In this document: positions 16,674 to 26,321 of the stretch, in pieces | How the letters are laid out: each line of letters begins with the position of its first letter | Position numbering within the stretch: position 1 is the first letter of the stretch | Assembly (NCBI RefSeq): GCF_000314975.1 | Contig: NZ_BAEN01000020.1 | Location: 1 to 34,997 of the forward strand | Length of the DNA stretch: 34,997 nt | Source: Aliiglaciecola lipolytica E3 | GTDB taxonomy: Bacteria; Pseudomonadota; Gammaproteobacteria; Enterobacterales; Alteromonadaceae | Direction: 5' to 3' | The notes under the pieces: generated by a model | What the model was told of the DNA's origin: nothing | Databases searched by the model: none | Seen by the model: the letters and a program-made list of their open reading frames with translations, nothing else | Program-made: the position numbers and the translations under genes

Positions 16674-17729
16674 CTACAATTTGGGAGGTTGTTGCGGATC
16701 AACCTCTTCGAGCACATCAGAAATAATCGTTTTATCTTGATCCAACTCTGATTTCCAACGTTGTTGGGATACGTGTTTTTTAATCAGCTCAATACATTCA
16801 TTAACCACAGATAACACTTCGTCATCCAATGCTTCATCTTCGCTAGAAAAACGCCCGAAGCCATGCTCAACAAAATCATCAATTTTTTCCGGTGTCATGT
16901 CCTTGAGCAGGTTAACCACGGATTGGGTGACTATGTCGGTAATTGCTGATTCAAACGTGCGCTCAATTGTTGATCCTAATACTGGGACCAATTTCAAGGT
17001 TGAAATATGTGGATTGCCTCGGACAGCTTTGCCAACACTTTGACTAACATGCTGTCGTACTGATTTTCCATGTTCATTGTGTTCAATAGACTCACCGATA
17101 TGGCTAAGTACAGAAGCGGTCCAGCTAGATAATACCGGGAGTCTAGTGGCAATTACATTACGACTTATGTCCTCTATCAGCGGCGAGCCTGCGGCAATGT
17201 CTTTTTGCGCGTCACTAAGTACTTTTACGACAATTCTGTCTGACAGCTCTTCAACAAACACATCGTAATAAAAAACAATAAACCGGAATAATGCTGTTCT
17301 CCGTAAATCGATAATTTCGTATTTATGTAACCTATGTAGAATAGAAAAAATACGCAAAAAGCGGAAGATCCGCGCAGCACCTAGGGGAATGCATCCCACC
17401 AAGTCATACCAATGAATAAACGGGAAAAAATACCAGCGAATATAGGTTTTTTTTATGATTGCAACAGTCCAGCGTAAGCAAAACTCGCTTAAAAATATTG
17501 CGACAAACACTAAATCAATTAATAAAAAGTTTTTGTGGACAGGGGCGTAGGCGGTGACAATCGATTCTGAAATATATCCTAAGCCCTGCTGAAAAATCTC
17601 CGTAGCATACAAAGAATCAAAAATAATCCAAACCAGATTGATAATCAGCAGGCCAAGCATTACTAAATCTAGCAATAGCCAAGGCCCTTCGTGGCTTTTG
17701 TTTAGATTACTGCGGTTGAAACCGAGCAT
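16674..17729 (-). CDS. Voltage-sensor-like membrane protein lacking a visible pore
   Basis: This predicted inner-membrane protein has an N-terminal region resembling helices S1-S4 of voltage-gated channels: S1 about 18-38, S2 about 68-92 with Glu82 and Arg86 (FLSEFCLRW), S3 about 104-117 with Asp109 (HWYDLVGCIPL), and an S4-like helix with arginines every third residue (Arg120, Arg123, Arg126, then Arg133 and Lys136). After residue 150 no further transmembrane helices or selectivity-filter sequence are seen. Instead a roughly 200-residue amphipathic, mostly helical soluble part ends in an acidic tail and a PQQPP end. AAGGA precedes the ATG. It lies 35 bases after mltD on the same strand, so it may be co-transcribed with gloB and mltD. 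Function is unknown. Confidence 0.8.
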   Translation of the reverse strand: MLGFNRSNLNKSHEGPWLLLDLVMLGLLIINLVWIIFDSLYATEIFQQGLGYISESIVTAYAPVHKNFLLIDLVFVAIFLSEFCLRWTVAIIKKTYIRWYFFPFIHWYDLVGCIPLGAARIFRFLRIFSILHRLHKYEIIDLRRTALFRFIVFYYDVFVEELSDRIVVKVLSDAQKDIAAGSPLIEDISRNVIATRLPVLSSWTASVLSHIGESIEHNEHGKSVRQHVSQSVGKAVRGNPHISTLKLVPVLGSTIERTFESAITDIVTQSVVNLLKDMTPEKIDDFVEHGFGRFSSEDEALDDEVLSVVNECIELIKKHVSQQRWKSELDQDKTIISDVLEEVDPQQPPKL

Positions 17730-17764
17730 AATGCATTCCTTGAAACGACTTTATGGTTGTTAAC

Positions 17765-19450
17765 CTAAGTACGTGTGACATCCACATAAACTTTAAGTTT
17801 TTGACCTGGTTGCAAATACTTGTCTAATTTGTCCTGGTTCCAGCGTTTTAGATCTACAAGTTTCACTTTAAACTTATTCGCAATTCGAGCTAAAGAATCA
17901 CCTTTTTTCACTGTATACGTCAGTGTTCGCATTACCGCATCTTTGCGCTGAGAATCCGAAACTTGATTCACCCAAATGACTAAATCCTTGCCGGGAAGAA
18001 GTGGGTCAGTCGGAGCCATGCCATTCCATTTCGCAAGGCTACGTAGGTTTACGTTGTATTTACGGCTCAAATCCCAGAACGTATCACCCGATTGAACTTT
18101 ATGGCTGAGTGAATAAGCGCCACGCTGTGTGGATTGGGTTGTTGCTAATCGTTGCTCTTGTGAAAGTGAATAGGTTTCCAGCGACTTTAGTGAAACAGGC
18201 ACTAAAATGTAATCGCCAATACGGATCATATTGCCTTGCATATCATTAACGGCTTGAATGACGTCAACGGTAGTGTGATATTGTTTTGCGAGTTTTAGCA
18301 GACTATCACCGCTTTTAATTTTATGTCGTACCCAGTTGAGTCGATCTTTTTCTTCAATGGTAGTCAATGCTAATTCGAACTTTTCGACACTCTCAGCAGG
18401 AATTAATAGTCTGTGTGGACCATCGGGATCTGTTGCCCAGCGATTGAAGCCAGCATTTAGCGAATGTAATTCTTTTAAGCTCAATCCGGCCAAGTCAGCA
18501 GCTAACGCCAAATCTATTTGCGATTCAACATCCACTACTTTGACAAATGCTTTATTGGGAATGGCAGGCCAAGCTATTTTGTCACGCTCAGCTTCTTTTA
18601 AAATGCTACTCAATGCTAAGAGCTTAGGCACATAAGCTCGCGTTTCTCTGGGTAAATCTAGCGACCAAAAATCTGTCGGTTTTCCTGCTTTTTTATTTCG
18701 TCTGATAGCGCTTCTTACTCTACCTTCGCCCGAATTATATGCGGCTAACGCGTGCAACCAATCACCATCAAACATGTTGTTTAGATATTTTAAATAGGCA
18801 ATCGCACCTTCCGTAGAAGCCACAACATCTCGGCGACCGTCATACCACCAGGTTTGTTTCATGCCAAAACGTTTTCCTGTGCCAGGAATAAACTGCCACA
18901 TACCGGCAGCCCTGCCATGTGAATACGCAAATGGGTCAAACGCACTTTCTACGATAGGAAGTAAAGTTAGTTCTAGGGGCAACTGGTTTTGTTCCATTTG
19001 TTCAACAATATAATGCATGAACGGTTTAGCGCGAACGGCAACGCGTTCCATATACCTTGGATGCTTCAAGTACCAATTTTTTTGCGCTGCAACACGAGAG
19101 TTGTCCGGTACACTGAATGTCAGTTGACTTTGGATTCTATGCCATAAATTTTCAATGATTTCAGGACTTTCTATACTTTGTGGTATTTGGTCTTCTGGTA
19201 ACTCGACATAATTGTCTGGCTCAACTGTTATTTCAACGATGTCGGTGGGGTGTTTGACTGGGATTGTGCCTTGTTGGGCTGACGTACAATCAAATAGTTC
19301 TTCTGCTAGTTCATGATCTTGTTCGCAGGTATTGGTAATTTGCTCAGCTATTAGTTGCTCTTGTTCGGTTTCGGTTTCTGCACGAGAATCCGCCATAAAT
19401 GTTTGGCAACCGGTAACAAAAACTAGCATTGAAAATGCGCTGATTTTCAT
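17765..19450 (-). CDS. mltD: Membrane-bound lytic murein transglycosylase D
   Basis: This outer-membrane lipoprotein cleaves the MurNAc-GlcNAc bond of peptidoglycan with 1,6-anhydro ring formation. The correct start is the ATG at 19450, giving MKISAFSMLVFVTGCQ, a lipoprotein signal with lipid-accepting Cys15. The reading frame stays open upstream to 19576, but that extension overlaps gloB and would bury the signal. The SLT/GH23 domain spans about 110-290, with catalytic Glu168 in LLPIVESAFDP and GMWQFIPGTGKRFG behind it. Three LysM peptidoglycan-binding repeats follow at about 373-418, 449-494 and 511-557. Length is 561. It lies 43 bases after gloB, the conserved gloB-mltD neighbourhood of gammaproteobacteria. 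Confidence 0.95.
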   Translation of the reverse strand: MKISAFSMLVFVTGCQTFMADSRAETETEQEQLIAEQITNTCEQDHELAEELFDCTSAQQGTIPVKHPTDIVEITVEPDNYVELPEDQIPQSIESPEIIENLWHRIQSQLTFSVPDNSRVAAQKNWYLKHPRYMERVAVRAKPFMHYIVEQMEQNQLPLELTLLPIVESAFDPFAYSHGRAAGMWQFIPGTGKRFGMKQTWWYDGRRDVVASTEGAIAYLKYLNNMFDGDWLHALAAYNSGEGRVRSAIRRNKKAGKPTDFWSLDLPRETRAYVPKLLALSSILKEAERDKIAWPAIPNKAFVKVVDVESQIDLALAADLAGLSLKELHSLNAGFNRWATDPDGPHRLLIPAESVEKFELALTTIEEKDRLNWVRHKIKSGDSLLKLAKQYHTTVDVIQAVNDMQGNMIRIGDYILVPVSLKSLETYSLSQEQRLATTQSTQRGAYSLSHKVQSGDTFWDLSRKYNVNLRSLAKWNGMAPTDPLLPGKDLVIWVNQVSDSQRKDAVMRTLTYTVKKGDSLARIANKFKVKLVDLKRWNQDKLDKYLQPGQKLKVYVDVTRT

Positions 19451-19493
19451 TGCTGTGTTGAAAAAGCTTGAGCGTTGTTTGTCATTAGTCCTA

Positions 19494-20288
19494 CTAAAAA
19501 TTGTCTTTCCACTGCCTGACTGCAGCAAAAACATCTGTTTCGTTGGATAACTTCTTGCCAACAAATTCTTCTGCATTGTGTTTTATTTCATCCTGTTGCG
19601 CACGTAAAAACGGATTTATCGCTTTTTGTTGTTCTATATTCGAAGGCAGGGTGGGTTTCCCTTGGCTTCGTTGTTCATTAGCCCAATAAGAGTATGCTTG
19701 TAATGCCTTATTGTGTGGCTCTACCTGTAGAGCAAAGTTCACATTCGCTAACGTATATTCGTGGGTACAATAGACCTTCGTTTGCGCTGGGAGTTTCATT
19801 AATTTCCCCAAAGATTCATGCATTTGTTGTGGCGTGCCTTCAAAAAGCCTGCCGCAGCCAGCTGAAAACATGGTATCTCCGCAAAACAACATGTTTTCCC
19901 CGTAAAAAGCGATATGATCTAAAGTATGTCCTGGAACTTCCAAGACCTCCAATTCCAAGCCTAAATTGGCAAGCTTTACTCTACTTCCTTCAATTAACTT
20001 ATCCGTTAGTCCTTTGATATTACCATATTCTGGGCCAAGAACGGGAATCCCAGGAACTTGCGCTAATAATGGTAAAATACCGTCCGTATGATCATAATGA
20101 TGATGCGTTACCAAAATACCGGTTAATCGCAGATTGTTTGCTTGTATGAACTCTAAGACTGGTTTAGCTTCGCCAGGATCTACTACCCAACACGCATCGC
20201 CATTGTGGATGCACCAAATGTAGTTATCGGTAAATGCCGGGATTGGGAAAACCGTTAAATTTTCATTCGAACCTTTTTTGTCACTCAT
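19494..20288 (-). CDS. gloB: Hydroxyacylglutathione hydrolase (glyoxalase II)
   Basis: This cytoplasmic metallo-beta-lactamase-fold enzyme hydrolyses S-D-lactoylglutathione to lactate and glutathione, finishing methylglyoxal detoxification. The binuclear-metal motif THHHYDHTDG (61-70; His62, His64, Asp66, His67) is intact, as are VPGHTLDHI, FCGDTMFSAGCGRLFEG and YCTHEYTLAN. The C-terminal substrate-binding helices end in VRQWKDNF. At 264 residues it is of normal length, with a slightly long N-terminus before VFPIPAFTDNY. It is divergent from yafS and leads into mltD. Confidence 0.95.
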   Translation of the reverse strand: MSDKKGSNENLTVFPIPAFTDNYIWCIHNGDACWVVDPGEAKPVLEFIQANNLRLTGILVTHHHYDHTDGILPLLAQVPGIPVLGPEYGNIKGLTDKLIEGSRVKLANLGLELEVLEVPGHTLDHIAFYGENMLFCGDTMFSAGCGRLFEGTPQQMHESLGKLMKLPAQTKVYCTHEYTLANVNFALQVEPHNKALQAYSYWANEQRSQGKPTLPSNIEQQKAINPFLRAQQDEIKHNAEEFVGKKLSNETDVFAAVRQWKDNF

Positions 20289-20299
20289 AATTACCTTGC

Positions 20300-20327
20300 T
20301 TGTGTCGCATCACTATTGTTGTACTAT
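20300..20327 (+). promoter_or_regulatory. Candidate promoter for yafS
   Basis: TTGTGT (20300-20305) and TACTAT (20322-20327) are separated by 16 bases, 37 bases before the yafS start, inside the short gloB-yafS divergent gap. The match to consensus is moderate. Confidence 0.35.
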
Positions 20328-20364
20328 AAGAAGTTGTTGATATCAGCGCAATTATTTGGACAGT

Positions 20365-21177
20365 ATGAAGCCCGCTTTTAGCCCTAAAAAACCCTTATAT
20401 CCCATGTCATGGCAAGCGCTGCCGGTCGGTAACGACATGAAGCAACATGTGGAAACGAGTTTAGAAGTCTGTAGTCGACGCTTTTTTGGCTATCATTTGG
20501 TGAAATTAGGCTGTTTAAGCGGACAGATAGAGTTACCTGAATGTGCGATCAAACATGTAGTCAATGTAGTGTCTAAACAGTGTGCAGATGAACCGCAACA
20601 AAAGGGGGCTTCTCAGGTCATCGCTGACGCTCATGAATTACCGTTTAGTGAAAATAGTGTTGACGCATTTCTATTAGCTCATGAACTCGATTTTTCCAGA
20701 GACCCTCATCAAATACTTAGAGAAGTAGACAGAATCTTAATCCCAAATGGGCATGTAGTCATTGTCGGATTTAATCCATTTAGTTTGGCTGGAATATTCA
20801 GATACTTGCCTTTCAAATCTAACAAAATACTACGAGAAGCACGCTTTTTTAGTAGTATGAGGATTAATGATTGGTTGCATTTATTGGGCTTTGAAACGAT
20901 TGAGCAACACCAATTGGTGTTTTCTAGTCTGCTGTTTAAGCGCAAAACACGCATTTTTTCTAGTGTAGAAAGATTATGTCGAAAATACTTGCCTATTTTT
21001 TCCAGTATTTACGTAATAGTCGCGAAAAAGCGTGTAATTCCACTATCATTAGTGAAACCGAAATGGAAGCCTTCGCCAAAATTTTCAACTGTTGGTGCCA
21101 GTGCTCGCACTTCGATGCAAAATAAAACGTCAACTTTCTCAAAAAAAGTTTGTCGTGATCCTAAATATAGTCGATAA
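20365..21177 (+). CDS. yafS: YafS-family methyltransferase-like protein
   Basis: This is a class I SAM-dependent methyltransferase-like protein of unknown substrate, matching E. coli YafS, which also lies next to gloB. Shared features include GYHLVKLGCLSGQI near the N-terminus, DAHELPFSENSVDAFLLAHE and DPHQILREVDRILIPNGH, then VIVGFNPFSLAG. The usual glycine-rich SAM loop is weak (LVKLGCLSGQ), as in YafS itself, so catalytic activity is uncertain. The ATG at 20365 is preferred to a TTG at 20356, giving 270 residues. The C-terminal 40 residues are basic and serine/threonine-rich. The usual next genes rnhA and dnaQ are absent; a chemoreceptor follows instead. Confidence 0.87.
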   Translation: MKPAFSPKKPLYPMSWQALPVGNDMKQHVETSLEVCSRRFFGYHLVKLGCLSGQIELPECAIKHVVNVVSKQCADEPQQKGASQVIADAHELPFSENSVDAFLLAHELDFSRDPHQILREVDRILIPNGHVVIVGFNPFSLAGIFRYLPFKSNKILREARFFSSMRINDWLHLLGFETIEQHQLVFSSLLFKRKTRIFSSVERLCRKYLPIFSSIYVIVAKKRVIPLSLVKPKWKPSPKFSTVGASARTSMQNKTSTFSKKVCRDPKYSR

Positions 21178-21245
21178 CTTATTGGTAGCTAATCGATTAT
21201 TTGCTTTAAGCGAAATTGTTAGGTTTTATATCTGGGGCTAAATCC

Positions 21246-22319
21246 ATGTTTTTTAAAAGAGTAAACGAAGAAGATCAACAGAAAATACGCGAGTTGACAG
21301 AAGAAAATAAATCTTTGCATCAACAAGTCGAAGAATTGCAGCAGCAGGTTGCTATATTACATCAAGAGGCGAGTCAGCAAAGTACAGAAAACTCAGAAGT
21401 ACAAATTGTTGCAGAGGTGATGCTTGATGGACAACGGTCGCTGAATACAGTCAAAAACGCACTTAACCATACTGCCGCCACATTAACGGCTGAAAGTAGC
21501 AAAGTGAATAGTGCCACGGATTTATTTTCGGGTTCCTCGGAAATGCTTGATGAAGCGGTAAACGGATTGACGAAAATCGACGATATGGCTGCGAAAGGAG
21601 TTACTCATGCCGGCGAATTGTCGGGACTTGCTAGTAGCATTAGTAGTTTCGTGGGGGTAATTAACTCCATTGCAGAACAAACTAACTTGCTAGCCCTCAA
21701 TGCGGCAATTGAAGCAGCAAGGGCAGGTGAGAGTGGTCGAGGTTTCGCAGTAGTAGCTGAAGAAGTGCGTAACCTTGCAATGCGATCGTCTGAATCTACA
21801 CAAGAGATCAACAACCTTGTTGAGAAAATCGAAGAAGGGACTCGGAACATTGAATCAAATATCAATGAAGTGTCATCACAATCCAAAAACTTAGTAGTGA
21901 AAACTCGCGAAGTAAAAGACAAAGTCAGTCAAGTATTGACGATTTCTACATCAATGGCTAAAACCATTAGAGATTCAGCTACACGTACGGCTTTAGTGAA
22001 CTCTCAAATTGATCATATGGGAATGAAAGGACTAGTTTATAGCGGCTTAATTGGTAATGGTGAACGCTCTTCTAGTGTTATTGGTGACCCAAGTTCATCA
22101 GAATTACACACTTGGATTAACACCCTTGGAAATGAAGGCAATATGTCTGGTATTCGTGGTGTAGAGCAAGCTAATCAAAAAGTTTATGACGCGGCTAGGA
22201 CCGTACTTGAAAAAGCCGGTGATAACATTGATAACAATATATTAGAAGCGCTAAATAATATGGAAAAAGCCAGTACTGATTTAATCAATAAAATTGACGG
22301 TTTAGTGTCAGACGTTTAA
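21246..22319 (+). CDS. Cytosolic methyl-accepting chemotaxis protein with CZB-like tail
   Basis: This is a soluble chemoreceptor-like signalling protein without transmembrane helices. An N-terminal coiled coil (about 8-45) precedes the MCP signalling hairpin with the hallmark [20 protein letters not shown] (143-162). The C-terminal region from about 250 resembles the chemoreceptor zinc-binding domain. His257 in [16 protein letters not shown] fits its first ligand, but the later PHxxVH-like pair reads ANQKVY at 309-314, so zinc binding is doubtful. The ATG at 21246 with GGGG upstream is favoured over a TTG at 21216, giving 357 residues. A two-way terminator separates it from metG. Confidence 0.88.
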   Translation: MFFKRVNEEDQQKIRELTEENKSLHQQVEELQQQVAILHQEASQQSTENSEVQIVAEVMLDGQRSLNTVKNALNHTAATLTAESSKVNSATDLFSGSSEMLDEAVNGLTKIDDMAAKGVTHAGELSGLASSISSFVGVINSIAEQTNLLALNAAIEAARAGESGRGFAVVAEEVRNLAMRSSESTQEINNLVEKIEEGTRNIESNINEVSSQSKNLVVKTREVKDKVSQVLTISTSMAKTIRDSATRTALVNSQIDHMGMKGLVYSGLIGNGERSSSVIGDPSSSELHTWINTLGNEGNMSGIRGVEQANQKVYDAARTVLEKAGDNIDNNILEALNNMEKASTDLINKIDGLVSDV

Positions 22320-22343
22320 TGCTTAAACATCAAGGTACAAACA

Positions 22344-22379
22344 AAAAAGGGTTCATCTGGAAATAGATGAACCCTTTTT
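22344..22379. terminator. Bidirectional terminator between chemoreceptor and metG
   Basis: AAAAAGGGTTCATCT (22344-22358) pairs perfectly with AGATGAACCCTTTTT (22365-22379) around a six-base loop. A and T tracts flank both sides, so it can end both converging genes. Confidence 0.92.
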
Positions 22380-22402
22380 AATTCTTGGCGTTAAGGTTTC
22401 GC

Positions 22403-24445
22403 TTATTTAACTTTCATACCCGGCTTAGCACCTTCATGGGGCTCCATGATCCACAAATCTTTACCACCAGGACCTGCTGCTAACACCATACCTTCAGACA
22501 AACCAAAGCGCATTTTACGTGGTGCAAGATTTGCCACCATTACCGTAAGTTTTCCCTCTAAATCTTCTGGTTGGTAAGCCGATTTGATACCTGCAAATAC
22601 TTGTTTTGTCTCGCCGCCTAAATCTAACTGCAAGCGCAATAGCTTATCTGCACCTTCCACATGTTCCGCTTTCGCTATTTTGGCAATCCGTAAGTCGATT
22701 TTAGCAAAGTCGTCAAAGTTGATAGTTTCTGCAATAGGATCCTTGAGCAATGGGCTATCAGTATCAGCTGGCTTTTGAGTTTCCATCTTTTTCGGCTCTA
22801 GGTTTTCTTTTGAATCTTCGATAATCGCGTTTACCTTATCCATATCAACTCGTTGCATTAACGCTTTAAATTTGTTGATTTTGTGTAGTGTCAAATATTG
22901 CTGTGCACTGTCCCAATCCAAACTGTCGTTTAAAAAGCCTTCCGCTTGTTCGGCGAGTTTAGGGAGTACAGGTTTAAGATAAACCACTAAAATGCGGAAT
23001 AAATTAATCCCTAAAGAACAAACGTCATGGGTAAACTGTTCTTTACCAGCTTCTTTAATCGTTACCCAAGGCGCTTGAGCATCGATAAATTGGTTCGCTT
23101 TATCCGCTAAAGCCATGATTTCTCTGATCGCGCGATTGTATTGGCGTTCTTCGTACATTTGCGCAATATCGCTGGACGCACGTTGAAATTGTGACAACAA
23201 ATCTGCTTCAACCACATTTTCTGACAAGATGCTGTCAAAACGTTTGGTAATGAATCCCGCACAACGACTGGCAATATTCACTACTTTTCCGACTAAATCT
23301 GAGTTTACTTTCTGTGCAAAATCTTCCAGATTAAGATCGATATCGGTCACACCGTCGCTTAATTTTGAAGCGTAGTAATAACGTAAATATTCTGGATTTA
23401 AATGATCCAGATAGGTTCTTCCTTTAATAAAAGTACCGCTAGATTTAGACATCTTTGCGCCGTTTACCGTGACAAATCCGTGCACATTTACACCCGTTGG
23501 CTTGCGTAATCCCGCACCTTCTAACATGGCTGGCCAGAATAAACAGTGGAAATAGGTAATGTCTTTACCAATAAAGTGATAAAGCTCTGCATCAGAATCC
23601 GCGTTCCAGAAACTATCAAAATCAATATTATGTTGATTACAATAGTTTTTGAAGCTGGCCATATAACCTACAGGTGCATCTACCCAAACATAAAAGAATT
23701 TGTTCGGCGCACCGGGAATTTCAAAACCGAAATAAGGGGCATCGCGACTGATGTCCCACTGTTGCAAGCCTGCTTCGAACCATTCTTTGAGTTTGTTAGC
23801 AATTTCTTCTTGCAGCGCTCCACTTACCAGCCATTCTTTGAGCATGCTTTCAAATTTAGGCAGATCAAAGAAATAGTGTTCTGAATCTTTTAAGACAGGT
23901 GTTGCGCCTGATACTACCGAACGAGGATTAATCACCTCGGTTGGGCTGTAAGTAGCACTGCACACATCACAGCTATCGCCATTTTGATTCTCAGCTTTAC
24001 ATTTTGGGCAAGTACCTTTGATGAATCGGTCTGGCAAGAACATGTTCTTTTCTGGATCGAATAATTGGCTGATAGTTCGCTTGCTGATATAACCCGCTTT
24101 ATCTAAGCGGTTATATATCTCTTCACACAATTCTTTGTTTTCATCTGAATGGGTAACATAATAATTATCGTATTCAATATGAAAATCGAGTAAATCTTGG
24201 TGATGCTCTGCGCGAGTTTGCGCTACCATTTGCTCAGGTGTAATGCCTAGCTCCTGTGCTTTTAGCATAACCGGCGTACCATGTGCATCATCTGCGCAAA
24301 CACTGTAGCATTGGTTGCCACGCATTCGTTGATATCGTGTCCAAATATCCGTTTGAATGTGTTCCAGTAAATGGCCTAAATGGATAGATCCATTGGCATA
24401 AGGTAAGGCACTGGTGACGAGTATTTTACGTGGCTGATTTGGCAT
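22403..24445 (-). CDS. metG: Methionyl-tRNA synthetase
   Basis: This class I synthetase charges initiator and elongator tRNA-Met. The 680-residue protein contains HLGH at 22-25, the zinc knuckle Cys146/Cys149/Cys159/Cys162, and KMSKS at 331-335. The anticodon-binding helical domain follows. The C-terminal 100 residues form the EMAP-II-like tRNA-binding and dimerisation domain ([33 protein letters not shown]), as in E. coli. It is divergent from apbC with 117 bases between starts, the usual gammaproteobacterial layout. Confidence 0.97.
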   Translation of the reverse strand: MPNQPRKILVTSALPYANGSIHLGHLLEHIQTDIWTRYQRMRGNQCYSVCADDAHGTPVMLKAQELGITPEQMVAQTRAEHHQDLLDFHIEYDNYYVTHSDENKELCEEIYNRLDKAGYISKRTISQLFDPEKNMFLPDRFIKGTCPKCKAENQNGDSCDVCSATYSPTEVINPRSVVSGATPVLKDSEHYFFDLPKFESMLKEWLVSGALQEEIANKLKEWFEAGLQQWDISRDAPYFGFEIPGAPNKFFYVWVDAPVGYMASFKNYCNQHNIDFDSFWNADSDAELYHFIGKDITYFHCLFWPAMLEGAGLRKPTGVNVHGFVTVNGAKMSKSSGTFIKGRTYLDHLNPEYLRYYYASKLSDGVTDIDLNLEDFAQKVNSDLVGKVVNIASRCAGFITKRFDSILSENVVEADLLSQFQRASSDIAQMYEERQYNRAIREIMALADKANQFIDAQAPWVTIKEAGKEQFTHDVCSLGINLFRILVVYLKPVLPKLAEQAEGFLNDSLDWDSAQQYLTLHKINKFKALMQRVDMDKVNAIIEDSKENLEPKKMETQKPADTDSPLLKDPIAETINFDDFAKIDLRIAKIAKAEHVEGADKLLRLQLDLGGETKQVFAGIKSAYQPEDLEGKLTVMVANLAPRKMRFGLSEGMVLAAGPGGKDLWIMEPHEGAKPGMKVK

Positions 24446-24562
24446 GTGTGATTACGAGTCTTGATTAGTTGAAAAAAGGACGCAAATGGTAACGAAAATG
24501 CAGCCTTAATGCATTAGCTAAACAACATAAAATTACATAAATTCCATTAAAAGGAGTTCTCT

Positions 24563-25624
24563 TTGTCGAATACTTTGTTTAACCAACAGCAGAAGCAACA
24601 AATATTTCAACTTATTGGTCAAATATTGACTATTTCTGAACAGCAGGTCGCTGCATGTTGCGAAGGTAACAGTGAGGAACTAACTATACGATTTCCATTT
24701 GCGTGCACAAAAGAGTTTGCAGTGATTGTAAGCGCAATTGATGAACTCGGCATGGATTCGACACGGATTAAATTGAGTTGTGAGATTGCACCGAAAAAAA
24801 CGAAACTTAATCGCATACCGTCAATTAAAAATATTATTGCTGTGGCCTCTGGCAAAGGCGGCGTTGGAAAGTCTACTACTGCGGTCAATATGGCATTTGC
24901 GCTACAATCTCAAGGGGCAAAAGTGGGTATTTTAGATGCCGATATTTATGGACCATCGGTACCTATAATGTTGGGTAATCCAGATGCCAGACCGCAAAGC
25001 GAAGATAACAAACACATGATCCCACTCAACTGCCAAGGCATAGTAGCCAATTCGGTGGGATATTTGATACCCAGCGACGATGCGACGGTTTGGCGTGGCC
25101 CTATGGCGAGCAAAGCATTACAGCAAATTATAAATGAAACCTTGTGGCCAGATTTAGACTATCTCATTGTTGATATGCCGCCAGGTACAGGTGATATTCA
25201 ACTTACCATGGCACAACAAGTACCGCTCACGGCGGCGATTGTAGTGACAACGCCTCAAGATATTGCACTGGCGGATGCCAAAAAAGGCATTGCTATGTTT
25301 AATAAAGTCAATATTCCAGTGCTAGGCATTATTGAAAATATGAGCTACTACCAATGTCGCAAATGTGGTCATAAAGAGTTTGTGTTCGCTACCGATGGCG
25401 GACAGAAATTAGCAACCGAACAATCCTTAGCGCTGCTGGCACAATTGCCACTGGATATTCAAATTCGTGAACATGCGGATGAGGGACGGCCGTTGATAAC
25501 AGCAGAGCCCGACAGCACTTTATCGGTTGTTTATTTACAAGCAGCAATGAATCTATCCAAACAATTAGCTTATAATCAGACGCTAAAAAATGACGAATCC
25601 ATTCCAATCGTTGAAAAACATTGA
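24563..25624 (+). CDS. apbC: Iron-sulfur cluster carrier ATPase ApbC/Mrp
   Basis: This Mrp/NBP35-type P-loop ATPase binds and transfers iron-sulfur clusters in the cytoplasm. A DUF59/MIP18-like N-terminal region (1-80) precedes the deviant Walker A GKGGVGKST (97-105), DADIYGPS (125-132), DMPPGTGDIQL (204-214) and the cluster-binding Cys265-x-x-Cys268 (YYQCRKCGH). The start is a TTG with AAGGAG (24551-24556) six bases upstream. It is divergent from metG and 90 bases before dcd. Confidence 0.95.
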   Translation: MSNTLFNQQQKQQIFQLIGQILTISEQQVAACCEGNSEELTIRFPFACTKEFAVIVSAIDELGMDSTRIKLSCEIAPKKTKLNRIPSIKNIIAVASGKGGVGKSTTAVNMAFALQSQGAKVGILDADIYGPSVPIMLGNPDARPQSEDNKHMIPLNCQGIVANSVGYLIPSDDATVWRGPMASKALQQIINETLWPDLDYLIVDMPPGTGDIQLTMAQQVPLTAAIVVTTPQDIALADAKKGIAMFNKVNIPVLGIIENMSYYQCRKCGHKEFVFATDGGQKLATEQSLALLAQLPLDIQIREHADEGRPLITAEPDSTLSVVYLQAAMNLSKQLAYNQTLKNDESIPIVEKH

Positions 25625-25714
25625 ACTACAGGACTCGGGCGATCATAATGTGCGCGAATTAAAAGCATTAAATCTAGATTCGCTGCACCAGCGACATACT
25701 TATAGAGAAAATTC

Positions 25715-26308
25715 ATGCGTTTATGTGATAAAGACATCTACCAGTACATGAAAGAAGGCAAAATCGTGATTGCGCCTGAGCCAGACTATGCCGAAATCAG
25801 TGGCGTCACTGTAGATATTCGCTTAGGCAATAAGTTTCGTGTATTTGAAGATCATACAGCGCCATATATCGATTTAAGTGGTCCTAAAGCTCAAGTGCAA
25901 GAAGCAATGAATACGGTGATGAGCGATGAGATTTACGTGCCAGATGACAAAGCATTTTTCTTACATCCTGGTGAATTAGCCTTAGCTGTTACCTATGAAT
26001 CGGTTACTTTGCCAGCCAATATTGTGGGCTGGTTGGACGGTCGTTCATCTTTAGCGCGCTTAGGGTTGATGGTGCATGTCACAGCACATCGCATTGATCC
26101 GGGCTGGTCAGGTAATATCGTTTTAGAATTCTTCAACAGTGGTAAACTACCTCTGGCTCTCAAGCCTAAAATGAAAATAGGCGCGATAAGTTTTGAAGTA
26201 TTATCTGATTTTGCAGAAAAGCCGTACAGCAGTCGAGCAGATGCCAAATACCGCAATCAAGATGGTGCAATAGCCAGTCGTATCAGCGCTGACGATAAAT
26301 CGGAATAA
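25715..26308 (+). CDS. dcd: dCTP deaminase
   Basis: This homotrimeric enzyme deaminates dCTP to dUTP and so supplies dUMP for thymidylate synthesis. The family core [14 protein letters not shown] (105-118) and [16 protein letters not shown] (128-143) is intact, including catalytic Glu138 with E. coli numbering. Length (197) is close to the usual 193. It follows apbC in the same direction and may share its transcript. The udk gene that often precedes dcd in relatives is not present here. Confidence 0.96.
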   Translation: MRLCDKDIYQYMKEGKIVIAPEPDYAEISGVTVDIRLGNKFRVFEDHTAPYIDLSGPKAQVQEAMNTVMSDEIYVPDDKAFFLHPGELALAVTYESVTLPANIVGWLDGRSSLARLGLMVHVTAHRIDPGWSGNIVLEFFNSGKLPLALKPKMKIGAISFEVLSDFAEKPYSSRADAKYRNQDGAIASRISADDKSE

Positions 26309-26321
26309 CAGCCTTTTGGCT

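Noticed and set aside
19451-19576. N-terminal extension of mltD
   Set aside because: It overlaps gloB and places the lipoprotein signal 42 residues inside the protein; the ATG at 19450 gives a proper signal.
23546-23884. 112-residue antisense ORF within metG
   Set aside because: Shadow frame of the conserved synthetase catalytic domain.
25590-25751. 53-residue ORF bridging the end of apbC and the start of dcd
   Set aside because: It overlaps both genes, has no ribosome binding site and no recognisable domain.
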